DNA of 64,000 bases from Streptomyces cacaoi (GCF_006539165.1 NZ_BJMM01000012.1:124001-188000), one strand, 5' to 3'; positions 26,630 to 35,094 are shown, counted from the stretch's first letter. Made by a program: numbers and translations. The notes: a model not told the origin generated them from the letters alone.

Positions 26630-27436
26630 CTAGGCGGCGACGAGGAACACATCGTCGGTGATCTGCATCGTCTGCCCGTCGAAGCGCAGCTCGACGAAGC
26701 TGGAACCCGTCGCGTCGGAACGCCCCGATCGGTCCTTCACCACCGAGACGGCAAGGGTGTCCTCGCTGGGCTTGTGCAGCGTGAACACAAGCGCTGGCAC
26801 GCGGGTGACCTGGCCCTTCACTCCGGACTTCGGGATCGGTTTGTCACCGTCGTTGTACGGGCCGGTGGTGTGGTGCATCGCCGCCACGTGAGCGCCGGTC
26901 TCCCGGGCCATCGTATTCAGGTAGTCCATCAGCGCTTCGAGTCCGGCGAAGGGGTCTTCGGCGTTCGCCTCCCCGCCGGTCCTCACGTTGGTCACGTTGT
27001 CGACGATGACGCAGTGCGGGTACTCGTTGTACAGCTCGTACCAGCACCGCAGGGAGTTCTCGATGTCGTCGAGTGAGGGACTGGCGTTGTAGTTGAACCG
27101 GATCGGGCACTGGTCCAGCCGGAGTGCGTACTGCGCGATCTGCTTGCGGCGGACCGCGCTCATCGCCTCCTCCATGTCGACCTGGTACAGGGCGCTGATG
27201 GCCCGGCTGGTCTGAATGAACGCATCCGAGTCCGCGGAGAAGTAGAGCGTCGGAATGCGGGCCTTGAGCATCCACACCAGCCAGAACGCGGACTTGCCCG
27301 TACCGCCGCCGGCCGAAGTGAGAGAGACCTGGCCCCGGTAGAGCTTGGTGCCCGCCCTCTCGATGGCATTGAACGGCGTAGGGAGCGGGTCCCCCGCGTC
27401 CCCCATGGCCCGGATCGACTGCGTCAACGAGAACAT
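26630..27436 (-). CDS. DnaB/RecA-like replicative helicase ATPase
   Basis: 268 residues. Walker A GGGTGKSA (43-50), Walker B CVIVDNV (about 142-148) and a sensor-like MHHTT place it in the AAA_25/DnaB-RecA ATPase group used as helicase or recombinase by actinophages. The gene lies directly upstream of the nuclease and primase genes, so a helicase-primase pairing at the fork is the likely role. There is no N-terminal DnaB domain. Confidence 0.88.
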   Translation of the reverse strand: MFSLTQSIRAMGDAGDPLPTPFNAIERAGTKLYRGQVSLTSAGGGTGKSAFWLVWMLKARIPTLYFSADSDAFIQTSRAISALYQVDMEEAMSAVRRKQIAQYALRLDQCPIRFNYNASPSLDDIENSLRCWYELYNEYPHCVIVDNVTNVRTGGEANAEDPFAGLEALMDYLNTMARETGAHVAAMHHTTGPYNDGDKPIPKSGVKGQVTRVPALVFTLHKPSEDTLAVSVVKDRSGRSDATGSSFVELRFDGQTMQITDDVFLVAA

Positions 27437-27468
27437 GCAGCCTCCTTTCTGTTGATCACGTGCACTTC

Positions 27469-27741
27469 CTATGCGGCAGTCGTCCGGGGCACCGCCCTCT
27501 CCAGTGCCGCCAGTCGGATCTCCAGCGAGGTGATCGCGCTGTGAAGCCCGTGCAAGCGGTCCTGGAGGTCCTCGGCCTGCTGGTCTTCGGTCTGGATCGC
27601 GAGGGCGAGCAGCTCGGCTGTGGCCGCGGCGACATCGCCGCGGGTCGCCGGGGCGGACGCGTCGACGGTGGTCAGTGCCACCTCCACGATGTCGTCGGTG
27701 GACATGTCGGTGGCGACGAAGTCGGCGAACTCACGGATCAT
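27469..27741 (-). CDS. small coiled-coil phage protein
   Basis: 90 residues, ATG behind AAAGGAAG. The C-terminal half is a predicted coiled coil with regular heptads (EDLQDRLHGLHSAITSLEIR). No catalytic motif. It lies between the Cas4-like exonuclease and the helicase, so it could be an accessory or oligomerising partner of either. Confidence 0.65.
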   Translation of the reverse strand: MIREFADFVATDMSTDDIVEVALTTVDASAPATRGDVAAATAELLALAIQTEDQQAEDLQDRLHGLHSAITSLEIRLAALERAVPRTTAA

Positions 27742-27806
27742 GGGCTTCTTCCTTTGCGGGCGGAGCGGAGGTCGAGCGGCCGGCACTGCCGTCGTAAAGC
27801 CTGTTT

Positions 27807-27819
27807 CCATTTGACAAGT
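27807..27819 (-). promoter_or_regulatory. stoperator-like box 7 (variant)
   Basis: Leftward ACTTGTCAAATGG, two changes from the common 13-mer, in the gap between the exonuclease and coiled-coil genes. Confidence 0.4.
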
Positions 27820-27829
27820 GCGAGTCAGG

Positions 27830-28633
27830 TCACATGGCGTATGCGCAGTGCCGGCGCACCGGGCAACGGGCGCAAGCCTGCCCGGGGTTGGGGACGAACT
27901 CCTCGCGCTTCACCCCCTCGTCCATGGCGCCCACCCACTCCGTGAGGCGGCTGGCGTCCGGGGCCAGGGGCAGGGCCCGGGAAGTGCGGCCCGTCTTGGC
28001 GAGCCAGTAGTCCCCCCATGAACACTCGGCCCCGTGCAAGGTGTTGACCGCCAGCGCGTACAGCTCAAGCTGTGTGTGCTCGGTCGGCTTCTGACCCGTC
28101 TTCGTGTCGCGCACGACCACACCTTTCCGGGGGTGGTCCACCACCAGGTCGATGAACCCGACGACCTTCACGCCCCCGAGTTCGAGGGCGAATTCGGTTT
28201 CGATGCTGTCGGCTCCCGGCCAGGGCACCTCGTCAGGGTGAGCCTGGTAGTAGTCGACGTAGGCCGTCACCTGGTTGAGGCCGATGATGTGCCGGCGGTG
28301 TATGTCCTCGATACCCGCGTACGGCCCCGAGCTGAACCACTGCCGCTCGTCGGGCTCGACAGCTCGGGCCCTGGCGATCTCCCTCGTGTACTTCTCGTCG
28401 AAGTGCCGGTGCACCTCTTCCAGCGGCAGCGTTCGGCCGGAGGTCTCCCACTGCTCGGCCGCGTAGTGCACGGCCAAGCCGTGCGCGAACCATGCGGCTT
28501 GGATCTCGGAGGCTCTCTTGATGCGGGAGAGGTAGAACTGGTGCCCGCATCGGTACCACTGTGAGACCTGGGAGTAGGACCGCGGCCGGGTCTTGTACTC
28601 CTCGATGCGCTGCTGCATGCCGTCGCTGCCCAA
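27830..28633 (-). CDS. Cas4/RecB-like PD-(D/E)XK exonuclease with Fe-S cysteines
   Basis: 267 residues from TTG 28633 (AAAGGAG five bases upstream). The nuclease core GFIDLVVDHPRKG then VVRDTKTGQKP gives the D..(D/E)xK triad. Cys29 and the C-terminal Cys254, Cys257 and Cys263 (ACARCPVRRHC) are placed as in Cas4, which binds a 4Fe-4S cluster. Such phage proteins degrade or trim DNA ends during recombination. No cas1 or cas2 and no repeat array is near, so it is not part of CRISPR adaptation here. Confidence 0.88.
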   Translation of the reverse strand: MGSDGMQQRIEEYKTRPRSYSQVSQWYRCGHQFYLSRIKRASEIQAAWFAHGLAVHYAAEQWETSGRTLPLEEVHRHFDEKYTREIARARAVEPDERQWFSSGPYAGIEDIHRRHIIGLNQVTAYVDYYQAHPDEVPWPGADSIETEFALELGGVKVVGFIDLVVDHPRKGVVVRDTKTGQKPTEHTQLELYALAVNTLHGAECSWGDYWLAKTGRTSRALPLAPDASRLTEWVGAMDEGVKREEFVPNPGQACARCPVRRHCAYAM

Positions 28634-28659
28634 ACCATCTCCTTTACGAACAATGCGAT

Positions 28660-28672
28660 CCGTTTGTCAAGT
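28660..28672 (-). promoter_or_regulatory. stoperator-like box 8
   Basis: Exact leftward ACTTGACAAACGG between the terminator at 28681 and the exonuclease start. Confidence 0.65.
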
Positions 28673-28680
28673 CCTGGTGC

Positions 28681-28713
28681 GGAGAGGGGCCCCGCCACCG
28701 CGGGGCCCTCTCC
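28681..28713 (-). terminator. strong hairpin after the 28725 HTH gene
   Basis: GGAGAGGGGCCCCGC pairs with GCGGGGCCCTCTCC over about 14 bp with one bulged base, 12 bases after the stop. Directly followed (leftward) by box 8. Confidence 0.75.
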
Positions 28714-28724
28714 TGTGGAGCCGT

Positions 28725-29291
28725 TCAGATACTCTCCCAGCCCTCCGGGCGCCGGAGAACGCGCTTCTGCTCGTCCGTCAGCTCACCGGGCGGGCGAACC
28801 ACGAAGTCCTCGTCGGCCGGCTGGCGCGTCTCATACCGCCACCCGCCTTCCTTCGAGACGTAGTTGGGCTCCTGCTCGGGGTCATACACGAGAACCTGGG
28901 ACATGTTCGTCCCGAGCGCACGCCAGAATGACCGCAGCCGCTTCAGCTTGTAGTCCGCCAGCTTCCCGTCACTCAGGTAGTAGTCGATCTGATGCGTCAG
29001 GTTCACGTAGGCAGTGCACTTCCGGTGCTCGTGCTGCACCTCGAAGGGACGTAGCTTCTCCAGCTCCTCGTTGTGCTTGCGATCGAGCAGGTTCTTATTG
29101 CCCCGGATGTGCAAGTAAATGCTCTGACGAGTAACGCCGAGCAGCTCAGCGATCCGCGCCACGGACACGGGAGGGTCCATGGTGCGCAGTGCCTCCACTG
29201 CACTGGTGCGGATCTTCCCGTCATCACCGCGGGCTTCGCGGACGATGCCGTCAATGCGCCGATCTCGCTCCGTCATCTCGTCGTTCGCCAC
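28725..29291 (-). CDS. helix-turn-helix DNA-binding protein
   Basis: 188 residues, GTG start. Residues ~40-66 (VSVARIAELLGVTRQSIYLH) are a clean helix-turn-helix of resolvase/TetR type; the rest is charged and helical with two tryptophan-rich segments. It is flanked by two of the recurring boxes and ended by its own terminator, so it may be an early regulator. It is one of three candidates in the window for the protein that binds the boxes. Confidence 0.75.
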   Translation of the reverse strand: MANDEMTERDRRIDGIVREARGDDGKIRTSAVEALRTMDPPVSVARIAELLGVTRQSIYLHIRGNKNLLDRKHNEELEKLRPFEVQHEHRKCTAYVNLTHQIDYYLSDGKLADYKLKRLRSFWRALGTNMSQVLVYDPEQEPNYVSKEGGWRYETRQPADEDFVVRPPGELTDEQKRVLRRPEGWESI

Positions 29292-29317
29292 ACCGCCGAT
29301 ACTGTCCCTCGCAATGT

Positions 29318-29330
29318 CCGTTTGTCAAGT
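29318..29330 (-). promoter_or_regulatory. stoperator-like box 9
   Basis: Exact leftward ACTTGACAAACGG just upstream of the HTH gene start. CAGTAT lies 18 bases beyond TTGACA, so this copy could also be a promoter. Confidence 0.6.
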
Positions 29331-29361
29331 GCGGGGTCGGTTACTAAGAGCCTTCGGCCGA

Positions 29362-29607
29362 CTACACATTGATATTTCTCATCCCCAGATACCACGCGGC
29401 GAGCACGTACGCCGAGGCCGGTCGCCAGTCGACATGGGAGAGCACGACCCCCGGCACCCCGACCACGCTCGTCACCACGAGGCATGCCGTCGCCGCGGAC
29501 TGCTCCGTCCCTCCCTGGCGAGCAACCCTCTGATGAGCTGCCGCACCGACGAGACAGCCGACCAGGAGCACACCGGCCAACCCGGCAACAGCGTCGGTCG
29601 GCTGCAT
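29362..29607 (-). CDS. small two-helix membrane protein
   Basis: 81 residues from ATG 29607 (GGAGGGGGGAG upstream). Two hydrophobic segments (AVAGLAGVLLVGCLVGAAA and AATACLVVTSVVGVPGVVL). Starts in TGATG overlap with the previous gene. It has the size and topology of small phage holin- or superinfection-type proteins but no specific similarity that I can name. Confidence 0.6.
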   Translation of the reverse strand: MQPTDAVAGLAGVLLVGCLVGAAAHQRVARQGGTEQSAATACLVVTSVVGVPGVVLSHVDWRPASAYVLAAWYLGMRNINV

Positions 29608-29855
29608 CACTCCCCCCTCCACTGCCTCAGCGCCCCGGACAGGACCTCCCCATTCGTCAGGTCGCCGCCCTCGTTGAACCCGTACCACTCCCGGTTGAGC
29701 CAGTCAGCGAAGGCTTCCGCGCTGGGAGGCGGCAGCTCATCCAGGGCGTACTTCAAGATCATCGACCACGTCACTTCCTGCACACCGTCACGCGCGTCGA
29801 GCTCACTATCACCGCTCTCCGCCAGCGCATTCAGGTCCAGTCGCTCAGGATTCAT
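29607..29855 (-). CDS. small acidic phage protein, unknown function
   Basis: 82 residues from ATG 29855, or a few codons longer from GTG 29864. Acidic, with a Trp-rich middle (TWSMILKYALDELPPPS, WLNREWYGFNEGG). It overlaps both neighbours and is evidently translated with them. No family recognised. Confidence 0.6.
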   Translation of the reverse strand: MNPERLDLNALAESGDSELDARDGVQEVTWSMILKYALDELPPPSAEAFADWLNREWYGFNEGGDLTNGEVLSGALRQWRGE

Positions 29856-30102
29856 CACGGTCACGCTCCAGATTCCTCGTCATCTCTCCGTTGTCCGAGG
29901 CCACATACCAGTAGAGACTCGTCTCCTCGGGACGCCAGCGGTGGGTGCGAGCGAACGCCATCGCCTCCCGCGCCAGTTCGCCCCACGACGCGTCGCCCGG
30001 CATTCGGCTGCGCAGTGTCCCCTCCGGTGCGTAGATCACCGCCTCCGGCCATCCGTCCCCGGCCGTCCGGACCTGCATTCGCGCGTACTCCACCGGCCGC
30101 AT
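29845..30102 (-). CDS. small phage protein, unknown function
   Basis: 85 residues. Contains RPVEYARMQVRTAGDGWPEA and a charged C-terminus. Abuts the metalloprotease gene (stop at 30103) and overlaps the next gene by 11-20 bases. No family recognised. Confidence 0.6.
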   Translation of the reverse strand: MRPVEYARMQVRTAGDGWPEAVIYAPEGTLRSRMPGDASWGELAREAMAFARTHRWRPEETSLYWYVASDNGEMTRNLERDRDES

Positions 30103-30924
30103 TCAGCTCTCCCCTCCGGCCCGAACGTCGCCCTGCCACACGTGCCTGCCCGGCTCCGTCATCGCCTCGCGCACCACCCGCCAATGCGGCAGGACCCTGT
30201 CCATCTCGCCCTCCCACAGCGGGCCGTGGTGCCAACGCTCCGCGGGCCTGGTCGCGTGCGCGAGCTCATGCACGATGACGTACTGGACGAACCTCTTATC
30301 GAGCTGGAAGAGCTGCCAGTTCAGCTCAATACGGTGCTCCCGCCCCAGGTACCGCCCCCACTTGGTGCGGCCCATGTCACGGCCCCGCACACGCAGATCC
30401 GGGACACGGCCGGCCAGCCCCATACGCCGGACCCAGTGGTCCAGCTCCCACTCGGCGTATATCTGCCCCTGCTCCACGTACCAGTCGACCAGCAGCCGGG
30501 CACCCCGGCGCGCCAGCGTCGCCCGGTCGGCCATCAAGAACTTGTTCCCCGACCCGGTGTAGTCCACCTCGATCACCGGCTCGTAGCCGGTGACCGGTCG
30601 AAGCCTGTACGAAGCACCCAGCAGATCGAATGCCTCCCCCGGGATGAGTCGCTTCACGGGGTGGGCAGGGGCAGTGGCACGCTGCTGGGCCACGAGACCC
30701 GCGATACGCGGTGCCTGCTTCACCAGCCACCCCACCACCTGCGGATAGTCCTCCCGCTCCAGCACGGGGACGCGGACGACCACGCTCCCGTCCGCCTTCA
30801 CCGTCACGCCGAAGGTGCGCCAGCGACGCTCTGACACGACCAGCTCGTAGGGGTGTCGCCGCAGCGCTTTCGACTCATCGATGACGTAACGCAGTTCTGT
30901 GCTCACCTGTGCCGCGTCGGGCAT
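30103..30924 (-). CDS. YgjP-like (DUF45) zinc metallopeptidase
   Basis: 273 residues from ATG 30924 behind GAGAGGAGA. The C-terminal zinc motif VIVHELAHATRPAERWHHGP has the HExxH plus a further His typical of the DUF45/YgjP-SprT group; upstream GRDMGRTKWGRYLGREHRIELNW-like sequence is also typical of that family. Related SprT proteins process DNA-protein crosslinks. In the bacterial YgjP group the substrate is unknown. A role in clearing proteins from phage or host DNA is inference. Confidence 0.82.
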   Translation of the reverse strand: MPDAAQVSTELRYVIDESKALRRHPYELVVSERRWRTFGVTVKADGSVVVRVPVLEREDYPQVVGWLVKQAPRIAGLVAQQRATAPAHPVKRLIPGEAFDLLGASYRLRPVTGYEPVIEVDYTGSGNKFLMADRATLARRGARLLVDWYVEQGQIYAEWELDHWVRRMGLAGRVPDLRVRGRDMGRTKWGRYLGREHRIELNWQLFQLDKRFVQYVIVHELAHATRPAERWHHGPLWEGEMDRVLPHWRVVREAMTEPGRHVWQGDVRAGGES

Positions 30925-30934
30925 GGGTCTCCTC

Positions 30935-31219
30935 TCAGTCAAGAATCTCGGCGCGCACCAGACGCCAGTCGATGTCGTCGAAATCACGGCGGGACATTCC
31001 GTCCCGGACGGCCGCGATGGTCCGGGCGTCGTCCCCGCGCACACCGGGCGGCGTATTCCACAGCAGTTCGGTGACGTAGGTCTCCAGCCGTCCCGGCCCG
31101 TACCGCGGGCTCTTCGCCAGAGTCACTGCCTCGCCGTGCAGACGCGCGTCACTGGTGATCCACACGGCCACGTTGTGCGCCGCCCACTCCAGCCCTCCGT
31201 AGGGCGTCGGCCCCGCCAT
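30935..31219 (-). CDS. phage protein, unknown function
   Basis: 94 residues from ATG 31219 (TGATG with the preceding stop). The sequence GGLEWAAHNVAVWITSDARLH and RLETYVTELLWNTPPGV is well-behaved protein but unfamiliar. Conserved-looking Trp and acidic residues. Sits in the run of small genes ahead of the metallopeptidase. Confidence 0.6.
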   Translation of the reverse strand: MAGPTPYGGLEWAAHNVAVWITSDARLHGEAVTLAKSPRYGPGRLETYVTELLWNTPPGVRGDDARTIAAVRDGMSRRDFDDIDWRLVRAEILD

Positions 31220-31791
31220 CACGCACCCTGGGCGAGGAGTTGCTGAACAGCAGGCCGCTCGGCCCGGGGCTCCGCCTGCTGACGCCGGAGCTCGGCCGAC
31301 TGCTCACGGCGCAGGTCGTTGTAGTAGCCCCACTCCGGGACGCCCGGATGGGATTCCTTCGCCAGGAAGCAGATGTCGGGCGCGCCCTCGGCCTCGTCTC
31401 CAGAAGACCAAGCGCACTGATCCTCGAACCATTCCCGGAACGTGGGAAGACGGCTGAGGTTGGCGCGTGCGTCGGCGAGGTCGTGGCCGTTGACGACCCA
31501 GGCGTACGGCTGCTCCCCGTCGTGGCGCTCCGGCCCGGCGTAAGTCACCGTGTAGGTGTCTCCGGGCAGCGGCGGGCCGAACTGCTCGGTGAGATAGTCC
31601 ATGGCTCCAGCCAGAAAATCGCTGTCCGCGAGAGCCATGTCCGTCCGAGCCTTCTCATAAGCGGAGTGGGTATCGGGCGGCACCTCCCCGTTCTTGTCGC
31701 GATACCCGTCGAGGACAGCATCGCGCTTCTCCCTCAACGTCCTGTATACGGCGAGCAGTTCGTGCACGATGCTCACGTAGTCGGTTGCCAT
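31219..31791 (-). CDS. phage protein, unknown function
   Basis: 190 residues. The first 60 residues are helical (IVHELLAVYRTLREKRDAVL), the middle has AWVVNGHDLADARANLSRLP and the C-terminus is Gln/Arg-rich. No known domain. A strong terminator lies just upstream, so this gene begins a transcription sub-unit. Confidence 0.6.
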   Translation of the reverse strand: MATDYVSIVHELLAVYRTLREKRDAVLDGYRDKNGEVPPDTHSAYEKARTDMALADSDFLAGAMDYLTEQFGPPLPGDTYTVTYAGPERHDGEQPYAWVVNGHDLADARANLSRLPTFREWFEDQCAWSSGDEAEGAPDICFLAKESHPGVPEWGYYNDLRREQSAELRRQQAEPRAERPAVQQLLAQGA

Positions 31792-31826
31792 TTCTCCCTG
31801 CTGCTTTCAGAAGATGGATGAGGAAA

Positions 31827-31859
31827 GCCGGGGGCCAGATCCGACGCCTGGCCCCCGGC
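31827..31859 (-). terminator. strong terminator after the 31863 gene
   Basis: A perfect 12-bp stem GCCGGGGGCCAG (31827-31838) with CTGGCCCCCGGC (31848-31859), four bases after the TAA. Confidence 0.8.
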
Positions 31860-31862
31860 GGG

Positions 31863-33131
31863 TTACTGGTCGATTTCCGCCCACGAGTCCAGGGGCTCCA
31901 GTCGGCGCGCCTTGCCGCCCGTGGCGGTGGGGGTCCACTGAGTGCTGCTCGGGTGCACCCGCCAGCCCGCTATGCGGGCGTGGTGGAGTGCCTCTGCGTG
32001 GAACGCCGCTCTGTTGGCCTCCCACGAGAGGTGGTGGGACGAGACCACGTGCCTGCCGACGGTCAGCACGGCTGTCGAGCGCTCCTCGCCCCCGCTTTCG
32101 TGGATGTCGATGCGAGCGAGACCGGGCACCTCCGCGCTGTCCCATCGGGCACGCACCTCGGTCGGGAAGCCCGTCCAGTAGAAGTCGACGTCCGAGTAGC
32201 GCAGGATCGCGACCGTCGTATCACCGCACTTCTGGGGGCCCGCGTACTGCACGTGCTCTCCTGGCTCGTACATGTGCGGCAGCCACGTGCCCGGCTGGAT
32301 GACGTCACCGGTGTCGACGTCCACCAGTCGCAGGCCGGTGCCGATTATCGGACCGCCCTTGCCCGTATCGACACCGCTGCTGTCGGCCGTCGGGCCCGTG
32401 CCGCACATCGGGCACTGCTCCTGGACGGTGTCGAGGAGCTCACGAGTGACCGGCCGCGAGTCGTATTCGGCTCCAGCGATCACGATGAGCTGGCAATCGC
32501 AGTCGGTGTCGGCCTCTTCCCGGGCGCAGTCGTAGCACAGCGGGTCCGGCTGGTGCGTTTCGATCCACTCGTTGCAGTACTCGCACTGCTGGTGCCCGAA
32601 GTCCTTCACGATTTCCTTGATGGGCCAGCTCTCGCACTGCTGGCAGAAACTGACGCCCCGGTCGCACAGCGCGTCGAGCACCTCTTCAACTTCCAGCTCG
32701 GGCGGCAGAACCTCCGACCGGAGCAGCTGCTGGGCGGCCTCCTCCCACAAGAGGTCGCCACGCTCCTCGTCGTCCAGCACGGAGTACTCGGAGAGCACTC
32801 TCTCCAGCCCCTCGATTACGGTCCGCACGTCCTCGCGGCTGTAGTCGTAGGCGATCATTCCGCGGAACTCGTCGTAGACGTTCCACTGGGCATCGTCGAA
32901 CTCGGACAACTCGGCCACGATCACGTCGCTGTTGACTCGGTCTCGTGTCCACCGGCAGGTGTGCTGCCCGGGGCCGAGCTCGTATTCCCAAGGCAGCGGG
33001 GAACCGTCGTAAGCCTCGACGATGGCGAACCCCTTCCACCCGTGCTCCTCGATGAATTCCTGAGCTGTTCGCTCCAGACCGAAGGCGCTCAGGTAGCGGC
33101 GGGCATTCTCAGAGATCTTGAACTCGCGCAT
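31863..33131 (-). CDS. large cysteine-rich protein with multiple zinc knuckles
   Basis: 422 residues, the largest unknown of the early region. Residues ~155-245 hold at least five CxxC/CxC pairs (FCQQCESW, QQCEYCNEW, LCYDCAREE, DCDC, QCPMCGTG), enough for several zinc sites. The N-terminal third is acidic and Trp/Tyr-rich, and the C-terminal third resembles a beta-rich domain (VGRHVVSSHHLSWEANRAAF). No catalytic motif. A host-takeover or DNA-binding factor is conceivable but not shown. It is bracketed by a box upstream and a terminator downstream. Confidence 0.7.
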   Translation of the reverse strand: MREFKISENARRYLSAFGLERTAQEFIEEHGWKGFAIVEAYDGSPLPWEYELGPGQHTCRWTRDRVNSDVIVAELSEFDDAQWNVYDEFRGMIAYDYSREDVRTVIEGLERVLSEYSVLDDEERGDLLWEEAAQQLLRSEVLPPELEVEEVLDALCDRGVSFCQQCESWPIKEIVKDFGHQQCEYCNEWIETHQPDPLCYDCAREEADTDCDCQLIVIAGAEYDSRPVTRELLDTVQEQCPMCGTGPTADSSGVDTGKGGPIIGTGLRLVDVDTGDVIQPGTWLPHMYEPGEHVQYAGPQKCGDTTVAILRYSDVDFYWTGFPTEVRARWDSAEVPGLARIDIHESGGEERSTAVLTVGRHVVSSHHLSWEANRAAFHAEALHHARIAGWRVHPSSTQWTPTATGGKARRLEPLDSWAEIDQ

Positions 33132-33154
33132 ATCTCTCTCCGTTCGCTACTTGT

Positions 33155-33167
33155 CCGTTTGTCAAGT
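33155..33167 (-). promoter_or_regulatory. stoperator-like box 10
   Basis: Exact leftward ACTTGACAAACGG, 24 bases upstream of the 33131 start codon. Confidence 0.65.
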
Positions 33168-33227
33168 CAGGTATGAGTGAGAAGCCGCTGCGTCGGCCAC
33201 GCACCCGAGGCCGGCCAGTCCTGGAGC

Positions 33228-33422
33228 TCACCCCGAGGGCATCGCCGAGCGGGCCACTGCGGTACACACGTCACCACCGAACACGTTGTCTAGCTCGAAA
33301 AGCGGACTCAGCTCCTGCCCTCCGCTACCGGTGCCGGGCGTGCGGCGCGACTTTTCGATGCACCACAACACCTCTTCGGGATCGAGGCTGTGCTCCTCAC
33401 AGTGGATAGCGATGTACTTCAT
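33228..33422 (-). CDS. small phage protein, unknown function
   Basis: 64 residues from ATG 33422. Begins MKYIAIHCEEHSLDPEEVLW; two cysteines. Codon use is AT-richer than the replication genes. No family recognised. Confidence 0.55.
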   Translation of the reverse strand: MKYIAIHCEEHSLDPEEVLWCIEKSRRTPGTGSGGQELSPLFELDNVFGGDVCTAVARSAMPSG

Positions 33423-33435
33423 ATACGACACGCCT

Positions 33436-33639
33436 TCACCGCACCGTTTCCCCGTTACGGGTAATACGCACCTTGCTGTGCCACTTACGCAACCGCGCCG
33501 CGTCGGCACGGGCTGCGCGAAGCGCCTTGATACGCACTCGACATGTCACGCTCGTATGGGTAACCCACTCGAAGCCATCCCCGGGAATAGCCCTCGGGGT
33601 GGCGTACTCGACCTGATAAGTGAAGTACTCTTCCCGCAT
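33436..33639 (-). CDS. small basic phage protein, unknown function
   Basis: 67 residues, ATG behind AAAGGGTGAACGTTA. N-terminal beta-like half (MREEYFTYQVEYATPRAI), C-terminal Arg/Ala-rich helix and a KVRITRNG end. It may bind nucleic acid. Confidence 0.55.
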   Translation of the reverse strand: MREEYFTYQVEYATPRAIPGDGFEWVTHTSVTCRVRIKALRAARADAARLRKWHSKVRITRNGETVR

Positions 33640-33782
33640 TAACGTTCACCCTTTCCTTTCCAGGCACCAGATAAAAGCACCCGAATTGACTCGGGTCGGC
33701 ACTGCTTTGTGCAGCCTGCATCTCCCGTTGGGATGACGACGGACGGGCAAGTCACCCGCCCGCCATCAAAACGACGGGCTAC

Positions 33783-34028
33783 TCAAATAACGTGGTTTTC
33801 GAGGTGAAGCATTGCTTCATACAGCGATGATTTCGCCGTCAGCCACGTACATTCGCGCGGCGTCCCCCGGACTCTGTAGACGTACCAGTTCTTTTCCAGG
33901 GCACGAGCATCCGATACACGCACCACGTAGCCCTGGTAGTCAGGGGTTCCCTCTTTGCCAAGGGTCGCCATCCCGGCATACCTGAAGAACCATGCGGGAG
34001 GCCCGGACCTCTCTACCCCCTGAACCAA
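33783..34028 (-). CDS. small phage protein, unknown function
   Basis: 81 residues from TTG 34028 with AGG five bases upstream; ATG 33971 is a shorter alternative. Aromatic-rich (PPAWFFRYAG, NWYVYRVRG, CTWLTAKS). Overlaps the upstream gene by 16 bases if the TTG is used. Confidence 0.5.
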   Translation of the reverse strand: MVQGVERSGPPAWFFRYAGMATLGKEGTPDYQGYVVRVSDARALEKNWYVYRVRGTPRECTWLTAKSSLYEAMLHLENHVI

Positions 34029-34264
34029 TCCGCCCTCCCCGACCCATAGATGAAGTGCTTTATCTCTTCTTCCAATTCATCGGACTGGGATCGCTCACCA
34101 CACAGCGCACAGACGACCTCGAAGTCCACCTCACTGAACCCGAAGACTGATAGCTCGGCTCTCCCCTTACTCCCCTTACGTAGATTGAGCCACGCACTGG
34201 CATTCACCTGGAGCTCACCACCGCATTCGCAGTGGTAGACGGAAGTTTCCGTCGTCACGGCCAT
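34013..34264 (-). CDS. small zinc-finger-like phage protein
   Basis: 83 residues with a CxC and a CxxC pair (YHCECGGEL and VCALCGERSQ) that could form one zinc site around a ~45-residue beta-rich loop. Acidic C-terminal helix. No family recognised. Confidence 0.6.
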   Translation of the reverse strand: MAVTTETSVYHCECGGELQVNASAWLNLRKGSKGRAELSVFGFSEVDFEVVCALCGERSQSDELEEEIKHFIYGSGRADWFRG

Positions 34265-34270
34265 GCTCGC

Positions 34271-34495
34271 CTACTTCCGTATCTTCCGAACTCGACGCGG
34301 ATTATCCGGATCGTCCAGTTCCCAGTCACCGTGCGAATCGCAGTACGACGTCGAAAGAAAACGCGGGTTCCCGTACCGCTCCATGTCGATCCATCGCGTG
34401 GCGGCTTCCTCGCAGGAGTACACCCAACAACCGATCTCTCCCCCGGGAAGCGTTTTCGTGTGCTGCACGCTGCCCTTCGTGGATCCCTTCCCCAC
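34271..34495 (-). CDS. small phage protein, unknown function
   Basis: 74 residues with three cysteines (IGCWVYSCEEA and SYCDSHGDW) and a Trp-rich core; basic C-terminal end. Possible zinc site, no family recognised. Confidence 0.55.
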   Translation of the reverse strand: MGKGSTKGSVQHTKTLPGGEIGCWVYSCEEAATRWIDMERYGNPRFLSTSYCDSHGDWELDDPDNPRRVRKIRK

Positions 34496-34507
34496 CGCGT
34501 CTCCTCC

Positions 34508-34789
34508 TCAGATTGACTGAGCAGCAGAGTTCTGCTGCATGACGAATGAATCGAGCACGGTCACCCCGTGCTCTGCGAGGACATCTGCGTGCCGCCCGTC
34601 GTCGGGCACGTACTCCCGCACATTCGGATTGTCGACGCCCGCCGCTGTCCAGCACAGCATCCAGGACCGGCCTGCTATCCGACGATCGCTGCATATCTTC
34701 TTGGCGTCTTCCTCGCTGACTTTCCAAAGCGCCCGCAAACGTGGCGAAGCCGTATGCTGAGAGGCGATGAAGACAACTACTTCCTTCAT
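34508..34789 (-). CDS. small phage protein, unknown function
   Basis: 93 residues beginning MKEVVVFIASQHTASPRL; an alternating beta-alpha pattern. Its ATG directly follows the stop of the next upstream gene (TGAATG). No family recognised. Confidence 0.55.
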   Translation of the reverse strand: MKEVVVFIASQHTASPRLRALWKVSEEDAKKICSDRRIAGRSWMLCWTAAGVDNPNVREYVPDDGRHADVLAEHGVTVLDSFVMQQNSAAQSI

Positions 34790-34990
34790 TCAGTTGTCCA
34801 CCGTAATGTCCTGCACGAGAATTCGGGGCGCGAATTCATTGCTGCCAGTGCGACGGATCGCGATAATGTCCGGGATGTCGTCCTCGGAGCTGTAACCGGG
34901 CTCCAAAAGCACCTTCTCCGTGTGGAGCCGTCCGTCACCTCCGTCGATCCTGTACGTGACCTTCACCCGACGGAGCTCGTTTTCAGACAT
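34790..34990 (-). CDS. small phage protein, unknown function
   Basis: 66 residues, beta-rich pattern (RRVKVTYRIDGGDGRLHTEK) with an acidic middle. Co-translated with the 34789 gene. Confidence 0.55.
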   Translation of the reverse strand: MSENELRRVKVTYRIDGGDGRLHTEKVLLEPGYSSEDDIPDIIAIRRTGSNEFAPRILVQDITVDN

Positions 34991-35094
34991 CGGTTTCCCT
35001 TTCTTCGGTTAGGTCTGTCGGACTGACAGGCCATGCAAAGGGCCGACTATCAAGAGACAGGCAGCCCCAAGCAAAGCGCGTCACGTTCGAGCCG

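Noticed and set aside
27830..28633. A CRISPR adaptation gene because of the Cas4-like fold
   Set aside because: There is no cas1, cas2 or repeat-spacer array in the window. Cas4-like nucleases are common in phage recombination modules.
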